A DNA stretch of 64,000 bases from Nitrosospira sp. Is2 (GTDB lineage Bacteria; Pseudomonadota; Gammaproteobacteria; Burkholderiales; Nitrosomonadaceae): assembly GCF_033095785.1 (NCBI RefSeq), contig NZ_CP137134.1:1054001-1118000 (forward strand), read 5' to 3'. Of this stretch, positions 16,313 through 24,873 are shown in pieces. Each line of letters begins with the position of its first letter. Position 1 is the stretch's first letter. Below the pieces are notes generated by a model, which saw only the letters and a list, made by a program, of their open reading frames with translations, ran no database searches and was not told where the DNA came from. Both the position numbers and the translations under genes were made by a program.

Positions 16313-16951
16313 ATGACTTTACGCTTAGGCGATACTGCACCTGATTTCGAGCAAGATTCTTCAATCGGCAAGATCAAGTTTCATGACTGGATAGGCGACT
16401 CATGGGCGGTGTTGTTTTCGCATCCCGCCGATTACACGCCTGTTTGCACCACAGAACTGGGCATGACTGCCAAGCTCAAATCCGAATTGGAGAAGCGTAA
16501 CGTCAAAGCGATCGGATTATCGGTTGATCCGGTGGAGAAGCATGCGGGATGGATCAAGGATATCGAGGAAACACAAGGTTGCAGCGTGGCTTTTCCGATC
16601 GTTGCGGATGTGGATAAAAAAGTCGCCGCCCTCTACGACATGATTCATCCAAACCAGTCCGAAACGATGACAGTGCGTTCGCTCTTCATCATTGACCCGA
16701 AAAAGAAGGTGCGCCTCATCATCACCTATCCCATGAGCACTGGGCGCAATTTCGACGAGGTTCTGCGCGTTATCGATGCGCTACAACTGACTGATAACTG
16801 CTCAGTCGCAACCCCGGCCAATTGGAAAGATGGCGATGACGTCATCATCCCGCTCACCATCCAGGACGAAGCGGTGATCAAGCAAAAATTCCCGAAGGGT
16901 TACAAAGCGCCGCGTCCCTATCTGCGTATCACGCCGCAGCCGAATAAATGA
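16313..16951 (+). CDS. 1-Cys peroxiredoxin (Prx6 family)
   Basis: A 212-residue thiol peroxidase that reduces peroxides. The peroxidatic motif PADYTPVCTTE carries C45, preceded by the typical N-terminal DTAPDFEQDS. The length and the C-terminal part (RTxP-like ending APRPYLRITPQP) fit the Prx6 subfamily, which often lacks a resolving cysteine. A good ribosome binding site (GGGAGG) lies 5 bases before the ATG. It is a single gene followed by a clear terminator at 16981. Confidence 0.93.
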   Translation: MTLRLGDTAPDFEQDSSIGKIKFHDWIGDSWAVLFSHPADYTPVCTTELGMTAKLKSELEKRNVKAIGLSVDPVEKHAGWIKDIEETQGCSVAFPIVADVDKKVAALYDMIHPNQSETMTVRSLFIIDPKKKVRLIITYPMSTGRNFDEVLRVIDALQLTDNCSVATPANWKDGDDVIIPLTIQDEAVIKQKFPKGYKAPRPYLRITPQPNK

Positions 16952-16980
16952 GATAGGGCATGTCTTGAGACTTGACTGCT

Positions 16981-17012
16981 AAAGCGCCGGGTTTCGGGCG
17001 CTTTTTTTTATA
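16981..17012 (+). terminator. Rho-independent terminator after the peroxiredoxin gene
   Basis: AAAGCGCC and GGCGCTTT form an 8-bp stem around a short loop and are followed by a run of eight T. It ends just before the 3' end of the convergent purC gene. Confidence 0.85.
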
Positions 17013-17016
17013 TGAA

Positions 17017-17907
17017 CTACAACACAAGGCGCCGCAGGGCTTCCTCGTATTTTTCCGCGGTTTTGGCGAGCACCTCCGGCGGCAGCGCGGGGGCCGGCGC
17101 ACTCTTGTTCCAATCCTGTGTTTCCAGCCAGTCACGCACGAACTGCTTGTCATAGCTGGGCGGGTTGCTCCCGGGCGCATACTGGTCGGCAGGCCAGAAG
17201 CGGGATGAGTCGGGCGTGAGCGCTTCATCTATGAGATAAAGCCTTCCCGCTTCGTCCTGACCGAATTCGAATTTGGTATCCGCGATGATGATGCCTTTGG
17301 CGAGTGCGTAGTCTGCCGCCTCTGTATAGAGTGCGACCGCTTTGTCGCGCACCTGCGCAGCAAGTTCCTTGCCCAGCAATTGCTCGGCCCGGGCAAATGG
17401 GATGTTCTCATCATGTGCGCCGCGTGCCGCCTTGGTCGATGGGGTGAAAATCGCGCCCCCCGGTATTTTCGCGGCTTCCTGTAATCCCCCCGGGAGCGGA
17501 ATTCCGCAAATCATCCCCGTCCTTGTGTAATCCTTCCAACCGGACCCGACAACATACCCGCGCACGATCGCTTCTATTGCCAAGGACTTCAGGCGCTTCA
17601 CTACAAACGCCCGCTCCGCCACCTGCTCGCGTTCGCCGTCCGCGACCACCACTTCGGGCGGGATACCGGTAAGATGGTTGGGAATGATATGCGCAAGTTT
17701 CTCAAACCAGAAATCGGATAAAGCGGTCAGCAGCCTGCCCTTCCCGGGGACGGGTGTCGGCAGGACCACGTCGAACGCGGAAAGCCGGTCCGTCTGGATG
17801 ATCAGGAGCTTGTCCTCGTCCACCCCATAAATGTCACGTACCTTGCCTCGGTGCAGAAGCGGCAGGCTTCGTATGTTGGTTTCAAACAGTGCGGTTTCCG
17901 TGCTCAC
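17017..17907 (-). CDS. purC: SAICAR synthase
   Basis: Phosphoribosylaminoimidazole-succinocarboxamide synthase joins CAIR and aspartate with ATP in purine biosynthesis. The 296-residue protein shows the N-terminal LHRGKVRDIYGVDEDKLL, DRLSAFDVVLPTPVPGKG and the GSGWKDY and DTKFEFG motifs. Its length matches the longer, yeast-like form common in Betaproteobacteria. It is the third gene of the purE-purK-purC cluster on the minus strand, 27 bases after purK. Confidence 0.97.
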   Translation of the reverse strand: MSTETALFETNIRSLPLLHRGKVRDIYGVDEDKLLIIQTDRLSAFDVVLPTPVPGKGRLLTALSDFWFEKLAHIIPNHLTGIPPEVVVADGEREQVAERAFVVKRLKSLAIEAIVRGYVVGSGWKDYTRTGMICGIPLPGGLQEAAKIPGGAIFTPSTKAARGAHDENIPFARAEQLLGKELAAQVRDKAVALYTEAADYALAKGIIIADTKFEFGQDEAGRLYLIDEALTPDSSRFWPADQYAPGSNPPSYDKQFVRDWLETQDWNKSAPAPALPPEVLAKTAEKYEEALRRLVL

Positions 17908-17934
17908 GATTTTTTAACTTATATCCGTGCCCAT

Positions 17935-19128
17935 CTAAGGGCGCTCATCGAGCGATTGCTTGATTTCCAGTGCAAGCGACAACGCTGCTTCAGCCGTTTC
18001 ATCCAGAACGGTGTAGTGCCCCATCTTTCGTCCGGGTCGTGCTTCATACTTCCCGTACAGATGCAATTTCACATTGGAAAACCTTAGGACGCGTTCCCAC
18101 TCGGGTTCTCCCCTCTGCCAAAGATCACCCAACAGATTCACCATCACGGCCGCCCCATGCATGGCGGTGCTGCCGAGCGGCATGCCGCAAAGCACCCGCA
18201 CCTGCTGTTCGAACTGCGAGGTGACGCAGGCGTCAACGGTGTAGTGTCCGCTGTTATGCGGGCGCGGGGCGATTTCATTCACCACCAGCTGATCACCAGC
18301 GAGCACAAAAAACTCCACGCATAGCACGCCATGATAATCCAGCTTCTCGGCGATGCTCATGGCGGTGCCACGCGCATGCTGAATCACGGCGGGCGCTAAC
18401 CCGGCCGGAACAATGCTGACATCGAGTATCCCGTTGCGGTGGCGGTTCTCGGAGACAGGAAATGTGACGGCTGCGCCGTCGAATCCACGCGCCACAATAA
18501 CCGAGACTTCACATTCCAGCGGCAATAGCCGCTCCAGCACGCATGGTTCCCGGTTAAGGGAGGTAAACGCGGCATCAAGCTCGGATGCGCTGGTTACTCT
18601 TACTTGGCCCTTACCGTCGTATCCCAGCCGGCTCACTTTCAGGAGTCCTGGAAACAAATCCTCCAGCCGCCCCGAATGCAGGTGTGACACTCCCCACACT
18701 GAGCCGGATGAGCCGGGTGAATAGGATGAGCCTTCCGAACTCTGCGCATTCTCAATGACGGCGTAGGGCGCGACCGCGAAGCCATTCGTCGCCAGAAAGT
18801 TTTTTTCCAGAATGCGATTTTGGGCAATCGCGACACTGTTGGCCCCGGGGCTCACCACACAGTGCTGAGCTAATTTTTTAAGCGATTCAGCCGGCACGTT
18901 CTCGAATTCAGTGGTAATGGCCGCGCAACCGGACCCGAGCTTGCGTAATGCTTCATGGTCGAGGTAATCCGCGTGCAAATGCCGTTCGGCTACGCTGCTC
19001 GCCGGGCCGACATCAGACGGGTCCAGCACGGTCACGCGGTAGCCCATGCTTTGCGCCGCCATGGTAAACATGCGGCCGAGCTGCCCTCCGCCGAGAAGCC
19101 CCAGCATTGCTCCCGGCCTGATGCTCAT
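17935..19128 (-). CDS. purK: N5-carboxyaminoimidazole ribonucleotide synthase
   Basis: ATP-grasp enzyme that carboxylates AIR with bicarbonate, feeding PurE. The N-terminal LLGGGQLGRMFTMAA, the RLGYDGKGQ loop and ENRHRNGILD, and NEIAPRPHNSGHYT near the C-terminal third, are diagnostic. The ATG at 19128 overlaps the purE stop (ATGA). The protein is 397 residues. Relative to usual PurK proteins it has an extra Ser/Gly-rich segment near residues 128-153, just before the ATP-grasp strand. This is encoded by four imperfect 9-bp repeats (18701-18736). Confidence 0.96.
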   Translation of the reverse strand: MSIRPGAMLGLLGGGQLGRMFTMAAQSMGYRVTVLDPSDVGPASSVAERHLHADYLDHEALRKLGSGCAAITTEFENVPAESLKKLAQHCVVSPGANSVAIAQNRILEKNFLATNGFAVAPYAVIENAQSSEGSSYSPGSSGSVWGVSHLHSGRLEDLFPGLLKVSRLGYDGKGQVRVTSASELDAAFTSLNREPCVLERLLPLECEVSVIVARGFDGAAVTFPVSENRHRNGILDVSIVPAGLAPAVIQHARGTAMSIAEKLDYHGVLCVEFFVLAGDQLVVNEIAPRPHNSGHYTVDACVTSQFEQQVRVLCGMPLGSTAMHGAAVMVNLLGDLWQRGEPEWERVLRFSNVKLHLYGKYEARPGRKMGHYTVLDETAEAALSLALEIKQSLDERP

Positions 19129-19625
19129 GACGGGGGCAGCGGGGGCAGGGTCATTTCCGCAACGATTGCCTTTTGAGTTTCGCGAAACCTGGCAAGAAGC
19201 GTGGAAAGCCTTGTGTCTTCGACCGCCAGCAGCGCGACGGCAAACAGCGCAGCGTTGGCTGCGCCCGCCTCGCCGATGGCAAAAGTGGCAACGGGAACGC
19301 CCTTGGGCATTTGAACGATTGAAAGGAGGGAGTCGAGACCTTGAAGCTGCCTGGAGGTAACCGGCACTCCCAAGACCGGCAGCGTGGTTTTGGCGGCAAT
19401 CATTCCCGGCAGATGCGCGGCTCCGCCCGCCCCGGCGATAATGCATTTGAGCCCCCGCCTGGCTGCGGTTTCCGCGTATTCGAACATGCGGTCCGGGGTC
19501 CGATGGGCCGAAACGACCTCGGCCTCATAAGGCACGTCAAAATCCTTCAGGACGCTAACGGCGTGCTTCATCACCTCCCAGTCACTATTGCTACCCATCA
19601 CGACGCCTACCAGGGGATTGCTCAT
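19125..19625 (-). CDS. purE: N5-carboxyaminoimidazole ribonucleotide mutase
   Basis: Converts N5-CAIR to CAIR in purine synthesis. The class I PurE signature is complete: VGVVMGSNSDW, EVVSAHRTPDRMF, IAGAGGAAHLPGM and the loop GVPVATFAIG. It has 166 residues, the usual size. It is first in the purE-purK-purC cluster and its stop overlaps the purK start. The C-terminal LPPLPPS tail is encoded in the overlap region. Confidence 0.97.
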   Translation of the reverse strand: MSNPLVGVVMGSNSDWEVMKHAVSVLKDFDVPYEAEVVSAHRTPDRMFEYAETAARRGLKCIIAGAGGAAHLPGMIAAKTTLPVLGVPVTSRQLQGLDSLLSIVQMPKGVPVATFAIGEAGAANAALFAVALLAVEDTRLSTLLARFRETQKAIVAEMTLPPLPPS

Positions 19626-19643
19626 CTTTGTAATCTTCCAGTC

Positions 19644-20093
19644 TTAATGGTCAGAATCGCGAAGTTTGCCATCCTTGGAGGCCGCTTCCAGATCCTCCAG
19701 GTCTTCCAAATAGGGGTAACGCACGTGACCGTAGCGGATGACGAGCACCGCCACCGCGACGAGCACAATCGAGGCCGATACGCCCAATAGGCGGGTATTG
19801 TCCATCTCCTTGATGTCCACAATCACGTAGCGCGCCATGGCCACCATGGCGATATAAAGGGGAAACCGCACCGGGAGTTTTCCGGACTCGAAATACAGGC
19901 CCACCATTGTCAGAATTTCCAGATAGAGAAACATCAGCAGCAGATCGGCCAAGGTAACCCGGTCATTGCTGATCATCAGCATCGTTTCCTGATAGCCCGC
20001 GTATATTGTGGCAACGGCGATAACGATGAGCCCGGCGCTTTCAAAGTAATACAAGGCTCGACGTGAATAATTGGCGGCGCGGGGATGCAGCAT
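19644..20093 (-). CDS. PsiE-like inner-membrane protein
   Basis: A 149-residue integral membrane protein with four hydrophobic helices. It matches the PsiE (phosphate-starvation-inducible E) family in length and in segments such as LADLLLMFLYLEILTMVGLYFESGKLPVRFPLYIAMVAMAR (about residues 46-86). The molecular function of the family is unknown. The start MLHPRAANYSRRALYYFESAG is family-typical. It lies directly upstream of purE on the same strand. Confidence 0.85.
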   Translation of the reverse strand: MLHPRAANYSRRALYYFESAGLIVIAVATIYAGYQETMLMISNDRVTLADLLLMFLYLEILTMVGLYFESGKLPVRFPLYIAMVAMARYVIVDIKEMDNTRLLGVSASIVLVAVAVLVIRYGHVRYPYLEDLEDLEAASKDGKLRDSDH

Positions 20094-20341
20094 GGATTTT
20101 TCTTATGAGGAGTAGTCAGAAATTGTAATTGGGCCGAACCTGAAACCAGCTTCACGCGACCGTAACACGAAGTTGGCTAGGTGACGCTAATACTACCTCT
20201 TCCATATGACACTGTGACAATTCGAGTGCGACAATTCAAATCTCTCGTCAGTTAAGATCAGGTGTTTGGTAACGCTTCAGGTTGAAAAACCTGCCAGAGA
20301 GTCCGGGTCCGCAGAGCGGACTTGAACTCAGCGGTTTCCGC

Positions 20342-21115
20342 TTAAGTCTTCAACTTCATCAGAAGTTCGACATCCGCCCAACCGCGATTCGGCTGATCCC
20401 CCCTTAGCACCGTGAATGGTTGCGCTGGCTCACCGAGATCCGATAAAACCACGCGCGCTCCGGTGAAATCCTGGAAACGGGTGTAATCGCTGACCGTGAC
20501 CACGGTGTCGAGTCCGGCGGCGAGCGCCGCACGTAATCCGTTTTCCGAATCTTCTATAGCCAGACACTGTTCAGGCGGCAGCCCCAAACGGTCAAGGACC
20601 CAGTGATAAATGTCCGGTTCAGGCTTCTTTCCGGGAACAATATCACCCGCGCCGATAACATCGAACCAGCCGGGAGAGTCTTCCCCCAAGGTGGACTTCA
20701 ACAGCCCGGTGACATTTTCCGGCGTCGTCGTGGTCGCAATCGCTATTTTTATATTTGCTTCGCGCAATTGTCGTATCAGGCGGGCGACACCTGGACGTAA
20801 CGGGATTCCACCGCGTTCCAGCGCCTCTACGTAATGCCTTGTTTTAACCTTGTGCAACCGGGCAATCCAATCATCGAGCCCGCTCCTGGCCAATTCAGCG
20901 GGGGCGTGTTTGTCGATGAAATGGCGGATGCGCTCTTTTCCGCCGGTAATCGCGAGCAATTCACCATAAAGTTCTACACCCCATTCCCAATCGAGACCGA
21001 GTTCCCGGAACGCGGCATTAAAAGCGGGACGATGTCCATCGCGCTCGGTATCCGCAAGGGTCCCATCAACGTCAAACAATACTGCACCAACGGCGCTTTT
21101 TTCATCTTTCTTCAT
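20342..21115 (-). CDS. cbbY: CbbY-type HAD phosphatase
   Basis: HAD-superfamily hydrolase of the CbbY group, which in autotrophs removes xylulose-1,5-bisphosphate, a misfire product that inhibits Rubisco. Visible motifs are the nucleophile strand LFDVDGTLADTE, AIATTTTPENV (motif II Thr), KKPEPDIY with the motif III Lys, and IEDSENGLRAALAAG (motif IV). Here the ATG at 21115 (257 residues) is chosen; the frame continues upstream without homology. It is not beside Rubisco genes in this window, so the substrate is inferred from family. Confidence 0.88.
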   Translation of the reverse strand: MKKDEKSAVGAVLFDVDGTLADTERDGHRPAFNAAFRELGLDWEWGVELYGELLAITGGKERIRHFIDKHAPAELARSGLDDWIARLHKVKTRHYVEALERGGIPLRPGVARLIRQLREANIKIAIATTTTPENVTGLLKSTLGEDSPGWFDVIGAGDIVPGKKPEPDIYHWVLDRLGLPPEQCLAIEDSENGLRAALAAGLDTVVTVSDYTRFQDFTGARVVLSDLGEPAQPFTVLRGDQPNRGWADVELLMKLKT

Positions 21116-21149
21116 AACAGAGTCTCGTTTTCGATGTGTATCTACGTGG

Positions 21150-22205
21150 CTATCGCGCCTGGAGGGCGATCCCGGCACCCGACTGAAGTTCTTCGCTTGG
21201 GGTCCCGCTGGCGCGCCGCAAGCGGTCCGCAATGGCTGCCCAGGCTGAACCCGCAGGGGGAATTTCCACCAGCAAGCGGTCCAATCGTTCACTATCCAAC
21301 TGCCGCAAGCTCGCATACAGCTGGCGCCCATAACTGACCGGCTCCGCTGGCATGGAAAAATGAACCACGTTTTTATTTTTCGCGCCCCCGCGCTGGCTCC
21401 AGTTTTTCGGAGACCACGTCACGACTGCCACGCGCCATCCGTCCGCTTCCAGTTCAAGGGCACGCTGCCATAATAACTCGGAGCGCCAGAGTTCCAATGG
21501 GGTGGCGGGTGCGTAATGCGAAGCCAGCGCACCTGGTACGCGTACTGTCCGCGCCATAGGTGGCGGCAGGACCAGGGTTTCACCCAGTATTTCCGCCAAC
21601 TCTTCCATTGGGATAGTGCCGGGCCGCAGAATGACAGGAGACTTACCCTCAAACCCGACTATTGTGCTTTCCAGGCCGATTCTACACGGGCCGCCATCGA
21701 GAATCATGTCAACAGCGTCTCCCAGTTCCGCCTTTACGTGGGCCGCCGTGGTGGGGCTGATGCGCCCAAACCGGTTGGCCGACGGTGCGGCAACGGCGCG
21801 CTCTGGGCCTAGTTCGTGCAGCAGGGCCAGCGCAACGGGGTGATCAGGAACCCTCAATCCAACCGTATCCTGGCCCCCCGTCACGTTTGCCGGCACATGG
21901 CGGCTGCGCGGCAGTATCAATGTCAGCGGCCCAGGCCAAAGAAGCTCGGCCAGGCGCAATGCCTGTTCCGGCACCTCCCGTGCCCAATGGTTCAGGCGGG
22001 ATGCATCGGCGAAATGGACAATGAGGGGATGATCCGCAGGCCGTTTTTTGATTTCAAATACCCGGCGCACGGCAGAGGAGTTGGATATTTCGGCGCCTAA
22101 CCCATAGACCGTTTCCGTGGGAAATGCCACAACGCCCCCTTCTCTCAGCACGGTTGCAGCTGCTATTATTTCATCCTGCAGGCTATATGATTCCGCAGCA
22201 ATCAT
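21150..22205 (-). CDS. L-threonylcarbamoyladenylate synthase, Sua5 type
   Basis: Makes threonylcarbamoyl-AMP from threonine, bicarbonate and ATP for the t6A37 modification of ANN-decoding tRNAs. The YrdC domain shows FPTETVYGLGA, KKRPADHPLIVH, LLWPGPLTLIL and SANRFGRISPT. A linker LASHYAPATPLEL leads to the C-terminal Sua5 domain, so this is the two-domain form rather than the short TsaC. The ATG at 22205 overlaps the stop of the upstream gene (ATGA) and is preferred to the in-frame 22256 start. Confidence 0.93.
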   Translation of the reverse strand: MIAAESYSLQDEIIAAATVLREGGVVAFPTETVYGLGAEISNSSAVRRVFEIKKRPADHPLIVHFADASRLNHWAREVPEQALRLAELLWPGPLTLILPRSRHVPANVTGGQDTVGLRVPDHPVALALLHELGPERAVAAPSANRFGRISPTTAAHVKAELGDAVDMILDGGPCRIGLESTIVGFEGKSPVILRPGTIPMEELAEILGETLVLPPPMARTVRVPGALASHYAPATPLELWRSELLWQRALELEADGWRVAVVTWSPKNWSQRGGAKNKNVVHFSMPAEPVSYGRQLYASLRQLDSERLDRLLVEIPPAGSAWAAIADRLRRASGTPSEELQSGAGIALQAR

Positions 22206-22954
22206 CGGCGAACCATCCTTGCTGTCAGAACCGCATGATCGGAAATTTTCGACCATGGGCGGCCTTGATGCACCTGCGCCTCTTCCACGTGAAATCCGCG
22301 CACATAGATGCGATCGAGCCGGAATAGCGGTAGCGCGGATGGAAAACTTCGCGCCACTCTCCCCTCGGTGAGCTCGAAGGCTTCCGACAGTTCAAGCCGC
22401 TCAACCAGTACACGGCTGGCAAGTTCGCGCCAATCGTTGAAGTCTCCCGCGATAACCAGGGGCGCCTTTGGCGGCACCAGGCGCTCGATATGCTGTTCCA
22501 GTATCTGCAATTGCCGCGATTGCCCGCGCCTGAACAATCCGAGGTGGACGCATATGCAATGCAAATTCTCGGTCCAGCCGGGCAGGCTGATCTCGCAATG
22601 CAGCATGCCGCGGCTTTCGAAACGATGCGCGGAAACATCCCGGTTGTCCCAGCGAACGATGGGATAACGGCTGAGAATCGCATTGCCATGGTGTCCCTCA
22701 TCGTAGACCGCATTTTTTCCATATGCGAATTCCGGCCACATCGAATGGGCCAGAAACTCATATTGAGGGTCGCAGGGCCAGTTGTGAAACCGCTCTGAAT
22801 GCCCCTTGTGCTCACCCATTACTTCCTGCAGAAAGATAATGTCGGCATTAAGCGTGCGCAAGCTATCGCGCAGTTGATGAACCATTACCCGCCGATTGAA
22901 ATGGGAAAAGCCCTTGTGAATATTGTATGTGGCGATATGCAGCTTGTTGACCAT
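22202..22954 (-). CDS. Endonuclease/exonuclease/phosphatase-family protein
   Basis: A 250-residue EEP-fold hydrolase with the full metal-site pattern: IATYNIHKG, FLQEV (metal-binding Glu), VIAGDFNDW and SDHAVL at the end. Substrates in this family range from DNA to phospholipids and cannot be told from sequence. No signal peptide is visible, so it is likely cytosolic. It is translationally coupled to the Sua5-type gene downstream. Confidence 0.85.
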   Translation of the reverse strand: MVNKLHIATYNIHKGFSHFNRRVMVHQLRDSLRTLNADIIFLQEVMGEHKGHSERFHNWPCDPQYEFLAHSMWPEFAYGKNAVYDEGHHGNAILSRYPIVRWDNRDVSAHRFESRGMLHCEISLPGWTENLHCICVHLGLFRRGQSRQLQILEQHIERLVPPKAPLVIAGDFNDWRELASRVLVERLELSEAFELTEGRVARSFPSALPLFRLDRIYVRGFHVEEAQVHQGRPWSKISDHAVLTARMVRR

Positions 22955-23067
22955 CGATGACCAGCCGGCTTAACGGATAAACCCGGGTCGGAAGGTGATC
23001 GACATCGCGCCGTTATATCTGAGATTTCTGCTCCCTCCCCATAAAGGGGAAATGCTGCGCGGTCTCT

Positions 23068-24168
23068 TCACAACGACACCTCAAGCATCCGCTCCAGGGC
23101 CAGCTTTGCCAGCTCCGCCTCGGCTGCCGGAACTTTGATCTGATTCACTACCTTGCCCGCCACCAGGTTCTCAAGCGCCCACGCCAGGTGCTGGGGATCG
23201 ATGCGGGCCATGGTCGAGCACATGCATATTGTCGATGCCATGAACTGCACTATTTTCCCGTCGGGCTTGAACTCCTCGGCGATGCGGCTGACCAGATTCA
23301 ACTCGGTGCCGACCAGCCAGCGCGTTCCCTTCTCCGCTTCACGAATGGTCTTGATGATGTACTCCGTCGAGCCCACATAGTCGGAATTTTTGCACACCTC
23401 AAAGCTGCATTCTGGATGGGAAATGACTTTTCCCTCAGGATATTGGTTGCGAAAGCGCAGTATGTGCTGCGGTTGGAACATCTGATGCACGGAGCAATGG
23501 CCCTTCCATAAAAGTATCTTGGCCTTCCTGATTTGTTCCGGCGTGAGCCCCCCCATTGGCTCATCAAAATCCCACACCAGCATTTCATCCAGGGGGATTC
23601 CCAGGTTATGTCCGCTCCAGCGTCCCAGATGCTGATCCGGGAAAAACAATACCTTCTCACGCCGGGAAAACGACCACTGCAATATCTTGGCAGCATTGCT
23701 GGATGTGCAAACGATGCCGCCATGTTCGCCACAGAAGGCTTTCAGGTCGGCGGCCGAATTAATGTAGGTGACAGGGATGACCGCCTCGTCGGGATCGAGA
23801 ACCTCCGCGAGTTCGCGCCAGGCCCGTTCCACCTTGGCGAGATTCGCCATATCAGCCATCGAGCACCCGGCAGAAAGGTCGGGCAGTATGGCGATCTGTT
23901 CCGGCTTCGAGAGGATATCCGCCACCTCGGCCATGAAATGCACGCCGCAGAATACCAGATAATCCGCGTCGGTTTCGGCCGCCAGGCGCGAGAGCTTAAG
24001 GGAATCCCCGGTCAGATCGGCGTGTTTATAAACATCCGCGCGCTGATAATGGTGCGCGAGTATCACAGCGCGCCTGCCTAGCGCCGCTTTGGCCGCTGCG
24101 ATGCGCTGCTCGCAGTCATCATCCTTCAGGTTGTCAAAACGTTCAAACGCGATGGCTTCTGCTGGCAT
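23068..24168 (-). CDS. nadA: Quinolinate synthase A
   Basis: Iron-sulfur enzyme that condenses iminoaspartate with dihydroxyacetone phosphate in NAD biosynthesis. Family motifs are LAHHYQRADVYKHAD, VFCGVHFMAEVA, IVCTSSNAAK, the HPECSFEVC segment and TICMCSTMARI. These supply the three conserved cluster cysteines. At 366 residues it has the usual length of the long bacterial form. It is a stand-alone gene here. Confidence 0.97.
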   Translation of the reverse strand: MPAEAIAFERFDNLKDDDCEQRIAAAKAALGRRAVILAHHYQRADVYKHADLTGDSLKLSRLAAETDADYLVFCGVHFMAEVADILSKPEQIAILPDLSAGCSMADMANLAKVERAWRELAEVLDPDEAVIPVTYINSAADLKAFCGEHGGIVCTSSNAAKILQWSFSRREKVLFFPDQHLGRWSGHNLGIPLDEMLVWDFDEPMGGLTPEQIRKAKILLWKGHCSVHQMFQPQHILRFRNQYPEGKVISHPECSFEVCKNSDYVGSTEYIIKTIREAEKGTRWLVGTELNLVSRIAEEFKPDGKIVQFMASTICMCSTMARIDPQHLAWALENLVAGKVVNQIKVPAAEAELAKLALERMLEVSL

Positions 24169-24319
24169 GACTACTCCTGTTTTCGTCTATCAACACAAGT
24201 AAAAACACAGTATGAGACAAAAATGCTGAACATCAGTTCGTCCTGGAGCGAATCCTGGATGAGTTCCTGAAATGACGCAGCCCGCCAAAGCTCGGCTGAG
24301 GCTGGCAGGTAGGAGTCGG

Positions 24320-24784
24320 TCAGTGCTTTTCAGCGTGGCCTGTCGCGCCCTCAACAGCCAGCCTCCTTATCGCCTCCGCATTACTCGGGGAAAAAACCTT
24401 TTCCGCGGCCTCCTGCCAGGGCAGCCAGACAAACCCCAGGTGCTCTCTCGCAGCCACCGTGACGAGAATGGGTTCAGGCACCCGCAGGCCGAAGACATGC
24501 TCGGTATTGCGTGTCACCTCCGGGGCGTAGCGCCACCGCCATTCCTCGTAGATGTCATATTCGTTCTGAATCCCCATGTCCGTCAGCTCGTAACGGCTGG
24601 CGTCCAGGCCCGTTTCCTCAGCCACTTCGCGTACCGCGGTTTGTTGAAGCGATTCGCCCTCGTTTTGGCTACCGGTTACGGATTGCCAATAACCGGGATG
24701 ATCGGCCCGCTCAAGCAACAATACGCGCATATCGGGGCTATGGATGACTACCAGAATGGAGACCGGGATCTTGTACATTTTCAC
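24320..24784 (-). CDS. nudB: Dihydroneopterin triphosphate diphosphatase
   Basis: Nudix hydrolase that removes pyrophosphate from dihydroneopterin triphosphate in folate biosynthesis. The Nudix box is intact (GESLQQTAVREVAEETGL). The N-terminal KIPVSILVVIHS, ERADHPGYWQSVTGS and the EWRWRYAP segment are typical of NudB. It has 154 residues. It lies about 90 bases downstream of aspS on the same strand, a common betaproteobacterial order. Confidence 0.92.
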   Translation of the reverse strand: MKMYKIPVSILVVIHSPDMRVLLLERADHPGYWQSVTGSQNEGESLQQTAVREVAEETGLDASRYELTDMGIQNEYDIYEEWRWRYAPEVTRNTEHVFGLRVPEPILVTVAAREHLGFVWLPWQEAAEKVFSPSNAEAIRRLAVEGATGHAEKH

Positions 24785-24873
24785 CGCAAAAATATCGCGA
24801 AAGATCGGGTTGAGAAGTCTTCGGTCTTCAGGCAGAACTGGTCCGTTCGCGGGTTAATTTAACGTTGAATCGT

